64,000 nucleotides of DNA from JBAYJM01 sp964350585 (GCA_964350585.1 CAYGKC010000002.1:1-64000), one strand, 5' to 3'. Shown: positions 39,394 through 48,334, numbered from the stretch's first letter. Notes: generated by a model from the sequence alone, not told the origin. Made by a program: numbers and translations.

Positions 39394-40320
39394 ATGCAAG
39401 AAAAAAATAAAAAAGTAGTTGTCATACTTGGAGCGACAGCGACCGGAAAGACAAAGTTAGCCGTAAGGCTAGCCTCTATTTTTAATGGCGAGATAATTTC
39501 GGCTGACAGTAGGCAAGTGTATAAAGGGATGGATATTGGCACAGGAAAAGATTTGGCTGAATATGAGATAAGGTCTAAAAAAGAGCCCAGAAATGTGCCA
39601 CATCACTTAATTGATATAGTTAGCCCTAAAACCGCGTTTAACGTCGCAAAATACCAAAAAATGGCTTACAGGGCCATAGCTAGTATACAGAAGAAAGGAA
39701 AAGTGCCCTTTTTAGTCGGCGGGACCGGATTATACATAGATGCCGTAGTTAAGGGAATTAATTTTGCCCAAATAGAAAACAAAAATTTATCAGAAATAAG
39801 AAAGAGGTTGGATAAAATGAGCTTGAGTCAATTATTACTCAAACTGCAAAAAATTGATAAAAATACTTATAATGTTATTGATAAAAAGAACCGTCGCAGA
39901 GTTCAGCGTGCGTTAGAGATATATTATCAAACAGGCAAAAAAAAATCAGAACAAAATATGATTAAGCCTGATTTGGATTTTTTAGTTTTAGGGGTTGATC
40001 TTCCGCTTTTGGAAATTTATAAAAAAATTGATAAGCGTTTGGAGACTAGGTTGACTGAAGGAATGGTTAAAGAAGTAAATATGCTTCGCGATAAGGGTGT
40101 GAGTTGGAAAAGATTGGATCAATTTGGTTTAGAGTACAGATATGCATCAAGATTTTTGCGTGGTCAAATAAAATATGAAGAAATGTTTGAGCAGTTAAAA
40201 AACGCAATTCATCATTTTGCCAAAAGACAAATTACATGGTTTAAAAGAAATCAGGAAATAGTCTGGATAACTAATTTAAATCAAGCAAAGTCGGAAATAA
40301 ATGGATTTTTAAAAAAATAG
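39394..40320 (+). CDS. miaA: tRNA dimethylallyltransferase MiaA
   Basis: A 308-residue protein. The P-loop is LGATATGKT (about 12-20), then SADSRQVYKGMDIGTGK, the HHLID motif (VPHHLIDIV), LVGGTGLYIDAV and RRRVQRALEIY, all family signatures. It adds the isopentenyl group to A37 and provides the substrate for MiaB. The gene starts at ATG 39394, directly after a TAAAAT. Confidence 0.97.
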   Translation: MQEKNKKVVVILGATATGKTKLAVRLASIFNGEIISADSRQVYKGMDIGTGKDLAEYEIRSKKEPRNVPHHLIDIVSPKTAFNVAKYQKMAYRAIASIQKKGKVPFLVGGTGLYIDAVVKGINFAQIENKNLSEIRKRLDKMSLSQLLLKLQKIDKNTYNVIDKKNRRRVQRALEIYYQTGKKKSEQNMIKPDLDFLVLGVDLPLLEIYKKIDKRLETRLTEGMVKEVNMLRDKGVSWKRLDQFGLEYRYASRFLRGQIKYEEMFEQLKNAIHHFAKRQITWFKRNQEIVWITNLNQAKSEINGFLKK

Positions 40321-40332
40321 CCCTAAGGCTAT
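40317..40332. terminator. Short bidirectional hairpin at convergent stops
   Basis: ATAGCC (40317-40322) / GGCTAT (40327-40332), loop CTAA, with an A tract on the left. The stops of miaA (40318-40320) and of the minus-strand gene (40331-40329) both lie in it. Confidence 0.6.
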
Positions 40333-40490
40333 TCAGGATCATCTTGCTCTCCAGACACTTCTTTTAATGTGTCTATTAAATCACTTTCCATTATATTCAC
40401 ACTATCTAAATCAGTTCTATTGTAAAAAATTTCATTTGGACTTTTTCTTTCTTCAGAAAATTTAGGAAAAAATTCGCTTTCTTTAAACAT
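40329..40490 (-). CDS. Small acidic protein
   Basis: A 53-residue frame that begins MFKESEFFPKFSEERKSPNEIF and ends GEQDDPE. It is hydrophilic and acidic, without a recognised domain. The ATG is 1 nt after the stop of the upstream gene (40492), so it looks like the last gene of the gatB operon. Confidence 0.6.
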   Translation of the reverse strand: MFKESEFFPKFSEERKSPNEIFYNRTDLDSVNIMESDLIDTLKEVSGEQDDPE

Positions 40491-40491
40491 A

Positions 40492-40995
40492 TTAAAATTT
40501 TAAATTTATCCGAGGAGGGGATGACATAGGCTTCACCTCTGTTTTTCCAAGATTTGGGCTTACGCCTTGGTTATTTAATGATGTTGCGGAGCCTTTTCCT
40601 AAGTTATTTAAAGATGAAGAAGTTCCCAAATCTTCGTCTCTTGCTTCCAGCATATGTTCTTTTCTAATTCTTGCAATGTTTTGGGCTTTAACTCTTTCTT
40701 TGTTTAGATAATTTTTTACGAAGATGTCGGGATCCTGCTTATCAAAGCCGAAAACTTTGCATTTATTGAGTTCACTTACCACTTCTTTCATTCTTTGTAC
40801 CGGTATTTTGGCATCATTAGTTACAATTTTTGATATTTCCAAATCAGAAAATCCCGCATTTTTTAAACCTTGTCTGGCTGCGTTTAAAACAGTGTTTGGT
40901 GCGGTTTTGGAAGAAGAAGAAAATTTATAAAGATCTGATAATTTAACTTGCTTGGGCGTAAATTGTTGACTGCGGCTTGAGCCGAAAAGAGGCAT
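40492..40995 (-). CDS. Hypothetical protein, gatB operon
   Basis: A 167-residue protein. The start MPLFGSSRSQQFTPKQVKLSDLYKF and the tail, Ser/Asn/Gly-rich (residues 120-167), look disordered; the middle (about 35-115) is helical with KNAGFSDLEISKIVTNDAKIPVQRMKEVV. No family is recognised. It starts 4 nt after gatB ends, so it is made from the same transcript. Confidence 0.65.
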   Translation of the reverse strand: MPLFGSSRSQQFTPKQVKLSDLYKFSSSSKTAPNTVLNAARQGLKNAGFSDLEISKIVTNDAKIPVQRMKEVVSELNKCKVFGFDKQDPDIFVKNYLNKERVKAQNIARIRKEHMLEARDEDLGTSSSLNNLGKGSATSLNNQGVSPNLGKTEVKPMSSPPRINLKF

Positions 40996-40999
40996 ATTT

Positions 41000-42526
41000 T
41001 TATGAAAGTTTTTTTTGTAGAATTTTGTTGATTGTTGCGGGATTAGCCTTGCCTTTTGTTGCTGCCATTGCCTGCCCTACGAGGTATTTGAAAGAAGCTT
41101 CCTTGCCTGCTTTAAAATCTTCAACGGCTTTTGTGTTTTCACTGATTATTTTATCAATAATAATTTCCAGCTCTTCGAAATTTTCCACTTGAGCAAGATT
41201 TTTTTCTTCCATAATTTTTGTGGGAGCTTCTCCTGTCTTAAACATCACGTTTAAAATCTCCTGAGCGGCTAGATTGTTAATCTTATTCAAGTAGATCATG
41301 GATAAAAATTCGGCAAAATTTTCTGCTGTAATTTTACATTGGATAATTTTAACCTTATGCTCGTTTAGATGTTTGAACAACCTGTTAATTAACCAATTAC
41401 TTACAACTTTAGCCAGTTTTTTTCCTTCTTTTTCTAAAATTTCTTTTGCCGTTCCTTCAACTTCCGGAAGCGAATCAAGCCAACCGATTAACTCAGAATA
41501 AACTTGCTCGGCGTATGAAGCAATATTTTTGTCTGAAACCAAAATTTTTGCAGATTCAATATCAAATTGATATTGTTTTACAAACCTATCTAACTTTTTC
41601 TCCGGCAGTTCGGGCAGAGTAGATTTTAGCTTAGTTATAAGTTCATCTGATATTTCAATTGGAGGCAGATCGGGTTCAGGAAAATACCTATAATCAGCTG
41701 CCGTTTCTTTTATTCTTTGAGTGAAGGTTGATGCTTTTGAATCGTCCCATCCTCTTGTTTCTTGTACTAGCTTTTCTCCGCTTTCTAATGCTTTTGTTTG
41801 TCTTTTGATTTCGAACTCTATGGCTCTTTCTAACGATCTGAAAGAATTAATATTTTTTAGTTCTACTTTTGGATTAAGTTCATATTCTAGAAGGGCTTTA
41901 ACTTCATTATTATCAATGACAAATTTTCCAGCCTCCTGTAAAGACACATTAGCTTCACATCTCATTTGTCCTTTTTCCATATCAGCATCTGAAACTTCAA
42001 GATATCTTAGGATTTGTTGATAGTTTTGGCAAAACTCTTTGGCTTCTTGGGCGGATTCAATAGTTGGGCTTGTTACAAGTTCCATTAACGGAGTGCAGGC
42101 TCTGCTTAAATCAACTAGCGCGCCTTCTTTTTCATGCATTAATTTTCCGGTGTCTTCTTCAAGATGGATTCTGATTATATCGATATTTTTTTTGCCGACT
42201 TTAAGATATCCGTCAAATGTCAGTGGCTGATCGTATTGGGAGATTTGATATCCTTTGGGTAAGTCAGGATAAAAATAATTTTTCCTGTCAAATTTTGTCG
42301 TTTTTGCAATTTTACAATTTAAAGCCAAGCCAACAAGAATAGTCCATTCTAACGCTTGCCTGTTTATTACCGGCAGTGTTCCAGGATGACCCATGCAAAT
42401 CGGACAAATGTTTTTATTTGGTTCATCTTGTAAATAATATCCATTTTTGCATGGACAAAACATCTTGCTTTCGGTCTTGAGCTCTACATGGATTTCCATG
42501 CCTATAACCGGAATATATTTTGGCAT
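41000..42526 (-). CDS. gatB: Asp-tRNA(Asn)/Glu-tRNA(Gln) amidotransferase subunit B
   Basis: A 508-residue, full-length protein. It begins IPVIGMEIHVELKTESKMFC with the zinc cysteines (CPC, then CPICMGHPGTLP), and has RKNYFYPDLPKGYQISQYDQP, HLEEDTGKLMH, RCEANVS and the C-terminal YqeY-like tail domain needed for tRNA recognition. It forms a complex with GatA and GatC to make Gln-tRNA and Asn-tRNA. gatA and gatC are not in the window. Confidence 0.97.
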   Translation of the reverse strand: MPKYIPVIGMEIHVELKTESKMFCPCKNGYYLQDEPNKNICPICMGHPGTLPVINRQALEWTILVGLALNCKIAKTTKFDRKNYFYPDLPKGYQISQYDQPLTFDGYLKVGKKNIDIIRIHLEEDTGKLMHEKEGALVDLSRACTPLMELVTSPTIESAQEAKEFCQNYQQILRYLEVSDADMEKGQMRCEANVSLQEAGKFVIDNNEVKALLEYELNPKVELKNINSFRSLERAIEFEIKRQTKALESGEKLVQETRGWDDSKASTFTQRIKETAADYRYFPEPDLPPIEISDELITKLKSTLPELPEKKLDRFVKQYQFDIESAKILVSDKNIASYAEQVYSELIGWLDSLPEVEGTAKEILEKEGKKLAKVVSNWLINRLFKHLNEHKVKIIQCKITAENFAEFLSMIYLNKINNLAAQEILNVMFKTGEAPTKIMEEKNLAQVENFEELEIIIDKIISENTKAVEDFKAGKEASFKYLVGQAMAATKGKANPATINKILQKKLS

Positions 42527-42581
42527 ATTTGCAGGTATTTTTAGTATTACTTTTGAATTTTAACACTTTTCACCTAAAAAA

Positions 42582-44087
42582 TCAATTATTATCAGGCGAA
42601 TAATTGGGCGCTTGATGAGTAATCTCAATGTTATGAGGATGAGATTCTTTTTGCCCTGCATTTGTTATTCTGTAAAAATCAGAAATTTCTCTCATATCTT
42701 CAATATTTTTAGCGCCAACATAGCCCATACCTCTTTTCAAGCCGCCAATATATTGGATCATGGCTCCATGCAAGTTGCCTTTGTATGGCACTAATCCTTC
42801 TATGCCTTCAGGAACAATTTCGTCTTTTCCCGTTTTTTGTTGACCATATCTTTCTCTAGATCCTTTATTTGTTTCCATGGCTTTCAATGATCCCATTCCG
42901 CGATAGCCTTTCCATTGCCTGTTTTGCCAAAAAACAAGATCGCCTGGAGATTCGTCAGTACCTGCAATCATTGATCCCATCATTACGCTATGAGCTCCGG
43001 CGCCAATGGCTATGGCGATATCTCCTGAATAAGTAAGTCCTCCATCGGCGCAAATTGGCACTCCAGAACCCTTAGCCGCTTTGCCTGCATTATAAATTGC
43101 TGTTACTTGAGGTGTTCCTACTCCTGCAATTATTCTGGTTGTACAGATAGATCCCGGACCTTGTCCTATTTTTATGCCATCTGCGCCTGCTACTATTAAT
43201 CTTTCGACTGATCTTGGTTCAGAAACGTTCCCGACGACTATGTCGATATTATAAAAATTTCTTTTAAGCTCTAATAGAGTGTCAAAAACTGGCTTTGAAT
43301 CACCGTGCGCAGTGTCGATTACAATAACGTCTGCGCCTTTTTCGATTAACTTTATTGCTCTGTCTATGGCTTCTTTGCCGACGCCAATCGCTGCTCCGAC
43401 TCTAAGTTGTCCATTTTCATCGATATTGTAATTTGCGTGACTGCCGAATTTTATCCTTTTAACATCACTGAAGACAAATATTCCGGCTAAAAGTCCGTTC
43501 TGATGGACTAAAGGAAGTATTTTTTTCTTATGCAGTTTCATTAACTGGTATGCTTGCTCTATTGATGTTCCGACTGGCGCAGTTATTATTTCTTGCGTCA
43601 TTAGTTCCTTTGATTTGATATTTTGGTCTTCGCAAAAATCAAGATCATTTTTTGTAATTAATCCGATAAGTTTATTTTCAAAATTTAAAACAGGAAAACT
43701 GTTGAAAGTATATCCTTTTTCAATTTTTTTAATTAGAATTTCTTCAATGGTATCTTCATCGCTTACGCAAATTGGTTTATTGATGAAGCCGTTTAAATGG
43801 AATTTTACTTTTGAAACTTCGGAAGCTTGCTGTTCAATGGATAGATTTTTGTGGATTATTCCAAGACCGCCTTCTTTTGCTACGGCAATTGCCATTTTAT
43901 TTTCCGTGACGGTATCCATGGCCGCGCTAACTATGGGAATTTTAAGTCCAATTTTTTTAGAAAACTTTGATTCAATATCTATGGAATCAGGCATTAATTC
44001 GCTGTAGCCGGTTTTAAGGCGAACATCTCCGTAAGCTAAAGCAATGCCCAAACTTTCCATTTTAAAGAAAAATTGGTCTTTTATCAT
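42582..44087 (-). CDS. guaB: IMP dehydrogenase
   Basis: A 501-residue protein. The TIM-barrel start is DVRLKTGYSELMP with SAAMDTVTE. Two CBS domains interrupt it (about 100-215). The catalytic loop GPGSICTTRIIAGVG has Cys315; the flap carries GYRGMGS. It converts IMP to XMP with NAD+, the committed step to GTP. It shares its direction with the thymidylate cluster, but a hairpin at 44168-44196 separates them. Confidence 0.97.
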   Translation of the reverse strand: MIKDQFFFKMESLGIALAYGDVRLKTGYSELMPDSIDIESKFSKKIGLKIPIVSAAMDTVTENKMAIAVAKEGGLGIIHKNLSIEQQASEVSKVKFHLNGFINKPICVSDEDTIEEILIKKIEKGYTFNSFPVLNFENKLIGLITKNDLDFCEDQNIKSKELMTQEIITAPVGTSIEQAYQLMKLHKKKILPLVHQNGLLAGIFVFSDVKRIKFGSHANYNIDENGQLRVGAAIGVGKEAIDRAIKLIEKGADVIVIDTAHGDSKPVFDTLLELKRNFYNIDIVVGNVSEPRSVERLIVAGADGIKIGQGPGSICTTRIIAGVGTPQVTAIYNAGKAAKGSGVPICADGGLTYSGDIAIAIGAGAHSVMMGSMIAGTDESPGDLVFWQNRQWKGYRGMGSLKAMETNKGSRERYGQQKTGKDEIVPEGIEGLVPYKGNLHGAMIQYIGGLKRGMGYVGAKNIEDMREISDFYRITNAGQKESHPHNIEITHQAPNYSPDNN

Positions 44088-44167
44088 AATTAGTAATTTA
44101 GCTGGCTTATAGCCAAGGTAAGTATTTGATGTATTTTAAACTTAAAAAAAGAAAATGGCAAATGAAA

Positions 44168-44196
44168 TAAAAAACCGTCCAAATGGAGGTTTTTTA
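44168..44196. terminator. Terminator-like hairpin after thyX
   Basis: AAAAACC-g-TCC / GGA-GGTTTTTT around AAAT, with one bulged G. It lies just after the thyX stop and before guaB. Confidence 0.6.
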
Positions 44197-44208
44197 AGTT
44201 GTGGATAA
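44190..44208. repeat. 19-bp repeat with a DnaA box, copy 1
   Basis: TTTTTTAAGTTGTGGATAA is identical to 56058-56076. TGTGGATAA is the complement of the DnaA box TTATCCACA. It touches the thyX stop codon (44211-44209). Confidence 0.75.
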
Positions 44209-45207
44209 CTATTGACTAGGTGTAGCGCTCATGCCGTCAGGGGCAATTTCAATATTGTCAAAACAGTCAGGAAAAATTTGTTTGAATTTAAGTAATATTT
44301 CCAAGGCAATTTGTCTAATCTCCCATTGAGCGTGTATATCGCAGCGCATTTTGAAAAACCACCACCACTCTTCAAGGTTACATGACATAACTATTTCTGA
44401 GGCTACGGCATTTGGCAGTAGAAATCTGGCGTCTTCATTTACCAACTTTTTGCCTGAATCAGAAAGCATTGTTTTAGTTTCCAGGTACCAGCTGTTTATT
44501 TGGTTTAGTTTATTTTTAAAATCACCCGATAGGTTGGCCTCTTCTATAGTCGGAGGAATAATATAATAACTGTTTGAAAAAAATCCGCTTTCATCGCAGT
44601 ATCTTTGTGACTCTTGCGAAAAGGCGCATCGCCTGTGTCTTACTAGTTGATGTGTGAAAGCTCTCGAACCGACCATTCTGACGGCAGCCCACCAGTGCTT
44701 CATTTTTTCTTCAGGGTTGTATTGGATCTCAGGAGAAAAATTTATTCCTTCTATTGATGTTAAATTTGACGTCAATGAAATATCATCAAAAATAATTTTA
44801 ATTTTTTCCTTGAGTTCATTTAAAATGAATATATCTTCCTCGGTTGGATTCTTAAGTTTTCTGAAATAGTCTCTGAACATTCTGCAATTTCCGCTAAGGA
44901 CGAAATTTTGGTTTGATTCTGTAAGTACAAGTAAATTGTTGGTAAGAAATACTTTGCAGAAGTATTCCTTTAAATATCTTGCATCAAATTTGCTTTTGTC
45001 AAAAGAAAAAACAAGCCATGAATGCTCTATGACGCTTTCATGCCCGCGCATAACCAGCGCTTTAATTAATTTTTCTGCGCTATCATCTGTAATTTTATCA
45101 TGCGATTTGTAGCAAGTTCTTGCCGCTATTTCAATTGTCTGTAAAATATTGAGAATGACGCTACCCTTGCTGTGCGCTAGAATTGTCGGTTGGAAATTAT
45201 TGTCCAT
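44209..45207 (-). CDS. thyX: Flavin-dependent thymidylate synthase
   Basis: A 332-residue protein, longer than the usual 220-260. The ThyX motif RHR-x7-S is R190-H191-R192 to S200 in RHRRCAFSQES, followed by QRY. The N-terminal part HESVIEHSWLVFSF matches the ThyX dUMP/FAD fold. The extra length lies mainly in about 105-170 and the C-terminal 60 residues. It makes dTMP with FAD and methylene-THF. It overlaps the upstream tmk-like gene by 11 bp. Confidence 0.95.
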   Translation of the reverse strand: MDNNFQPTILAHSKGSVILNILQTIEIAARTCYKSHDKITDDSAEKLIKALVMRGHESVIEHSWLVFSFDKSKFDARYLKEYFCKVFLTNNLLVLTESNQNFVLSGNCRMFRDYFRKLKNPTEEDIFILNELKEKIKIIFDDISLTSNLTSIEGINFSPEIQYNPEEKMKHWWAAVRMVGSRAFTHQLVRHRRCAFSQESQRYCDESGFFSNSYYIIPPTIEEANLSGDFKNKLNQINSWYLETKTMLSDSGKKLVNEDARFLLPNAVASEIVMSCNLEEWWWFFKMRCDIHAQWEIRQIALEILLKFKQIFPDCFDNIEIAPDGMSATPSQ

Positions 45208-46138
45208 AGTTTAAAATAGAATTAATTTTTTCTGACATTTTTCTTTTGATTTCATCTCTTGTGTCGTAAATATCGAATTTGATTATTACTGGAGGTTGCG
45301 AACCGTGAATTCCACAGGCTTCAGCATAAAATTCATCAATCCAATTTGTCGAATACCTTTTATTTACAAGTAATTGGTAATTAACATTCGCTTCATGGTC
45401 GTCAATTAATCTTCCTCCGCTCCTTTCTCTTTTTAATTCTAGAAATTGCTCTTTTGACCAGTTCTCATTGGCGCAAACAATAAATATATGGGTTGGGGGA
45501 TTTGCAAAAGAGATTTTATGTCCGGGAAGATTTATATATTCTTGCCTTGATATGCCGTTGGGGATGAATTCTTGATCAAAAATCTGATAACATGCCGATT
45601 CTTCACTTCTGCTTCGAATGATGATTTTATTTTCTTCCCTTAACACTTTTCTAAATCGCAAAAATTCGTCAATTCTGTAAACTTGGTGCGAGTAGGCTGC
45701 CGCCGTGGCATCCAAACTACTTCCGTACTTGGTTCTTTGCTGTTCAATTGATCTGTTGACTTGTCCGGAACCTCTTTTTGTCGGTTCTTCCATTACCCAC
45801 ACATCCGCTTTGTGCGGATTTATATAGGTGCTGACATCATTTTTTGTGAAAGAAGCAATTTTCAGATCTTCATTTGTGCCTCCGCCGATAAGCAGTTTAT
45901 TCGCTTGAAACACTAGTTCTTTTTTTAAATATTCATCTATCGAATCAGCTAGAAATTCTTTTAAATTAAGATAGTTTTCATTGACGCCATCAAATATGTC
46001 AGCATGAAACAAGGCCTCAATTTCGGTTCCTCTTATGTCCCTGACTTTTTTACCTAAATATTTAAACTGTTCAACCGTATTGTTTACTTGAGTACCAGTA
46101 CCGCTCATGTCCGGACCGCTGATAACTAAATCAATCAT
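45197..46138 (-). CDS. Thymidylate-kinase-like P-loop protein, diverged
   Basis: A 313-residue protein whose start VISGPDMSGTGTQVNNT is a thymidylate-kinase P-loop, but the Walker-A lysine position is Thr and the next residue Gly. VMEEPTKRGSGQVNR is in the place of the DR motif (TREP..G). A long C-terminal half (about 175-313) has no match. It is either an inactive regulatory relative or an unusual kinase. It lies between tmk and thyX in the same operon. Confidence 0.7.
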   Translation of the reverse strand: MIDLVISGPDMSGTGTQVNNTVEQFKYLGKKVRDIRGTEIEALFHADIFDGVNENYLNLKEFLADSIDEYLKKELVFQANKLLIGGGTNEDLKIASFTKNDVSTYINPHKADVWVMEEPTKRGSGQVNRSIEQQRTKYGSSLDATAAAYSHQVYRIDEFLRFRKVLREENKIIIRSRSEESACYQIFDQEFIPNGISRQEYINLPGHKISFANPPTHIFIVCANENWSKEQFLELKRERSGGRLIDDHEANVNYQLLVNKRYSTNWIDEFYAEACGIHGSQPPVIIKFDIYDTRDEIKRKMSEKINSILNYGQ

Positions 46139-46140
46139 AG

Positions 46141-46758
46141 TTATTTTTGAATAATCTTCAAAACTGCCGATTTAACTTCAGCAAAAACTTCGTCCTGTGA
46201 TTTTTCTGCATCTATTATAAGAATATTCGGATATTTTTTGGCAATTGCTTCATAATTTAACCAGACTTTTTCTATATTTTCTTTGTCTGTGAATAAATTA
46301 AGTTGAAGATTGTTTTGCGCCATTCTTTGCATTCTTGTCTTTGAAGATATTTTAAGGAGTATTGTCAAATCCGGAATTAAAAATTGATCGTTTATTTTCC
46401 AAAGCCAATCTGTGTCGTTGATATCGACTGAACCGTAAGCTATTGAAGAAAGAAAATATCTTTTAGTAATGACGTTTAATCCTTTTTGAAGCGATGGAAT
46501 TATTTCTTTTTCGAGATGATTTGCCCTGTCTGCGGCAAAAAGCAATTGCAAGCCCGCAGCACTGGGAATTTTAAGGTCTCCTGACAAACATCCTCTGGTT
46601 ATTCCACCGATGACATTGTTTGTTGGTTCTTGCGTAAAAAGCGCCGGTATCTTTTCTTTATAAAAAAATTCATTGAGGCGAATTACCTGTGAAGTTGTGC
46701 CGGAACCGTCAATGCCCTCAATGGCTATGAATTTTCCAGGATATTTGTTTTTAAACAT
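46141..46758 (-). CDS. tmk: Thymidylate kinase
   Basis: A 205-residue protein. It starts KFIAIEGIDGSGTTSQVIRLNEF with the TMK P-loop, where Thr replaces the Walker-A Lys. FTQEPTNNVIGG (the DRY/TREP loop), LLFAADRANHLEKEIIPSL and VITKRYFLSSIAYG complete the family pattern. It phosphorylates dTMP. It is adjacent (2 nt) to the diverged tmk-like gene, in an operon with thyX. Confidence 0.93.
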   Translation of the reverse strand: MFKNKYPGKFIAIEGIDGSGTTSQVIRLNEFFYKEKIPALFTQEPTNNVIGGITRGCLSGDLKIPSAAGLQLLFAADRANHLEKEIIPSLQKGLNVITKRYFLSSIAYGSVDINDTDWLWKINDQFLIPDLTILLKISSKTRMQRMAQNNLQLNLFTDKENIEKVWLNYEAIAKKYPNILIIDAEKSQDEVFAEVKSAVLKIIQK

Positions 46759-46801
46759 TTTAGTTAATTTAAGAATTTCTAATTTCTAATTTATAAGGAA
46801 A

Positions 46802-47362
46802 CTAAGAACTAATTTTCTCCATTAGTTCGTCAATTTGTTTATAAAAGACTTCATAAGATCCGTTATTTTCTATTCGGTATGTGGCCTTTTTGGCAACTTC
46901 CTTAATGGGGAATTCCGTTGGCATTTCTGCTTCCTTAAGAAACTGTTCCCATGTTTTTGTTTTATCATCAGGATTTTGTCCTCTTTTGGTTAGTCTCTCG
47001 TATCTTATTTCCGCTTTTGCATCTATATGAATTAAAAAAAAGTCACCATTTTCTTTTAGGTACTGCGTGTCTTCCCAAAGCCTAATATTTGGCAAAACAA
47101 TTAGTTTGTTTGGATTTTTTTTGCAATCGAGAGATATTACTTTACTCCAGATATCTTGACCAAATCGCGATCTTATATCTGTCGCTAGCCATACCATGTT
47201 TTCTCTGCTTTGCTCAAGATGAATTATATCGAGTATTTTTCTTATTGGCGCAGAAAAACTCATGGTTTTGGAATTGTATTTTTCTTTTAGATAGCTTGCC
47301 ATAGCATCTTTGCCAGAAGCAATTTCTCCCACTAATCCTAAAATTATTTTATTGTCTGGCAT
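46802..47362 (-). CDS. P-loop nucleoside monophosphate/CoA kinase-like protein
   Basis: A 186-residue protein with a P-loop GEIASGKDAM (about 12-21) and an acidic-basic end typical of the NMP-kinase superfamily (lid DKTKTWEQFLKEAE; HIDAKAEIRYERLTKRG). It is closest in look to dephospho-CoA kinase and phage deoxynucleotide kinases. The substrate is undecided. It starts the nucleotide operon. Confidence 0.8.
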   Translation of the reverse strand: MPDNKIILGLVGEIASGKDAMASYLKEKYNSKTMSFSAPIRKILDIIHLEQSRENMVWLATDIRSRFGQDIWSKVISLDCKKNPNKLIVLPNIRLWEDTQYLKENGDFFLIHIDAKAEIRYERLTKRGQNPDDKTKTWEQFLKEAEMPTEFPIKEVAKKATYRIENNGSYEVFYKQIDELMEKISS

Positions 47363-47468
47363 ATTTTAGCTTTTCTTCTGAAACTTTTAATACAATTCCA
47401 GTTTCTTTAAAATTTTTATCCTTTTGAGGGCCGGTAGGGTAGTCTTTTTGAACTACAACTTTAAATAT
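47349..47468 (-). pseudogene. Possible gene remnant upstream of the NMP-kinase-like gene
   Basis: Thirty-nine open codons without a standard start, reading IFKVVVQKDYPTGPQKDK and later TGIVLKVSEEKLKYARQ, in a protein-like composition. The stop overlaps the beginning of the kinase gene in another frame. It could be the tail of a lost gene or a very small gene with an unusual start. Confidence 0.3.
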
Positions 47469-47551
47469 TTACTAACATTTTAACACAAATTAAAGGTTAA
47501 TCAAAATAATCTAAATTTACAATAAAAATTAATTTTAGCTGTGGAAAAGTG

Positions 47552-47577
47552 AATACTTCACACGTGTGTGAAGTATT
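47552..47577. promoter_or_regulatory. 26-bp near-perfect palindrome
   Basis: AATACTTCACAC (47552-47563) / GTGTGAAGTATT (47566-47577) with a 2-nt GT spacer. A DnaA-box-like TGTGGAAAAGT is at 47540-47550. There is no T tract, so it looks like an operator in the region upstream of the nucleotide operon rather than a terminator. Confidence 0.55.
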
Positions 47578-47591
47578 GAATTAAGAAAAAT

Positions 47592-47616
47592 AAAACTCCG
47601 TTATTAACGGAGTTTT
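47592..47616. terminator. Bidirectional terminator after rplA
   Basis: AAAACTCCGTTA (47592-47603) / TAACGGAGTTTT (47605-47616), one-base hinge; the T tract for leftward transcription lies at 47587-47595 on the other strand. Confidence 0.85.
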
Positions 47617-47641
47617 ATTAATATATGAGTATAAACTAGTT

Positions 47642-48334
47642 TTATGAAATCTTGATACCAGGCCCCATTGTGCTAGCAATGGAAATATTCTTGATATATG
47701 AGCCTTTGGCAGCGCTAGGCTTAGCTTTTACTATACTATCTAAGAGGGCGTTAAAATTTTCAACAAGTTTTGCGGTCTCAAAAGATGCCTTGCCGATCAT
47801 AACATGGATGTTTCCGCTGTCATCATTTTTATAACTTACTTTTCCCTTTTTCAAGTTGTTTATGGCATCAGCAATATTATTGGTGACTGTTCCGTCTTTT
47901 GGGTTAGGCATTAATCCTTTTGGTCCAAGAATCTTTGCAATTGGAGCAAGCAGTTTCATGGAATCGGGAGTGGCTACCAAAATATCAAAATTAATTTTGC
48001 CAGCTTTAATGTCTGTGATTAAATCTTGGTCACCGACAAAATCAGCTCCGGCTGCTTTTGCAGCTTTTTGCTGAGTTGCATCGGAAGTAAAAGCAGCTAT
48101 CTTGATTGTTTTTCCGTTTCCGTTCGGTAAAACAACAGTATTTCTTACCAATTGATCAGACTTTTTGGGATTAATTCCCAAGTTAAAATGCGTTTCAATG
48201 CTTGAATCAAATTTTGTGCTGGAAGTTTTCTTGGCCAATTCAATGGCTTCTTCAATTTTGTAACCTTTTCCTTTTTCTACCATTAATTCAACTTCCTTGT
48301 ATCTTTTTGATTTTGGATGTTGTACTTTTTTCAT
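47642..48334 (-). CDS. rplA: Ribosomal protein uL1
   Basis: A 230-residue protein. I start it at ATG 48334 (MKKVQHPKSKRYKEV), because the 8-residue extension upstream is not L1-like. Family motifs are SSIETHFNLGINPKKSDQLVR, the GPKGLMPNPKDGTVT signature near 130 and the end AKPSAAKGSYIKNISIASTMGPGIKI. It is part of the L1 stalk and can repress its own mRNA. Confidence 0.97.
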   Translation of the reverse strand: MKKVQHPKSKRYKEVELMVEKGKGYKIEEAIELAKKTSSTKFDSSIETHFNLGINPKKSDQLVRNTVVLPNGNGKTIKIAAFTSDATQQKAAKAAGADFVGDQDLITDIKAGKINFDILVATPDSMKLLAPIAKILGPKGLMPNPKDGTVTNNIADAINNLKKGKVSYKNDDSGNIHVMIGKASFETAKLVENFNALLDSIVKAKPSAAKGSYIKNISIASTMGPGIKIS

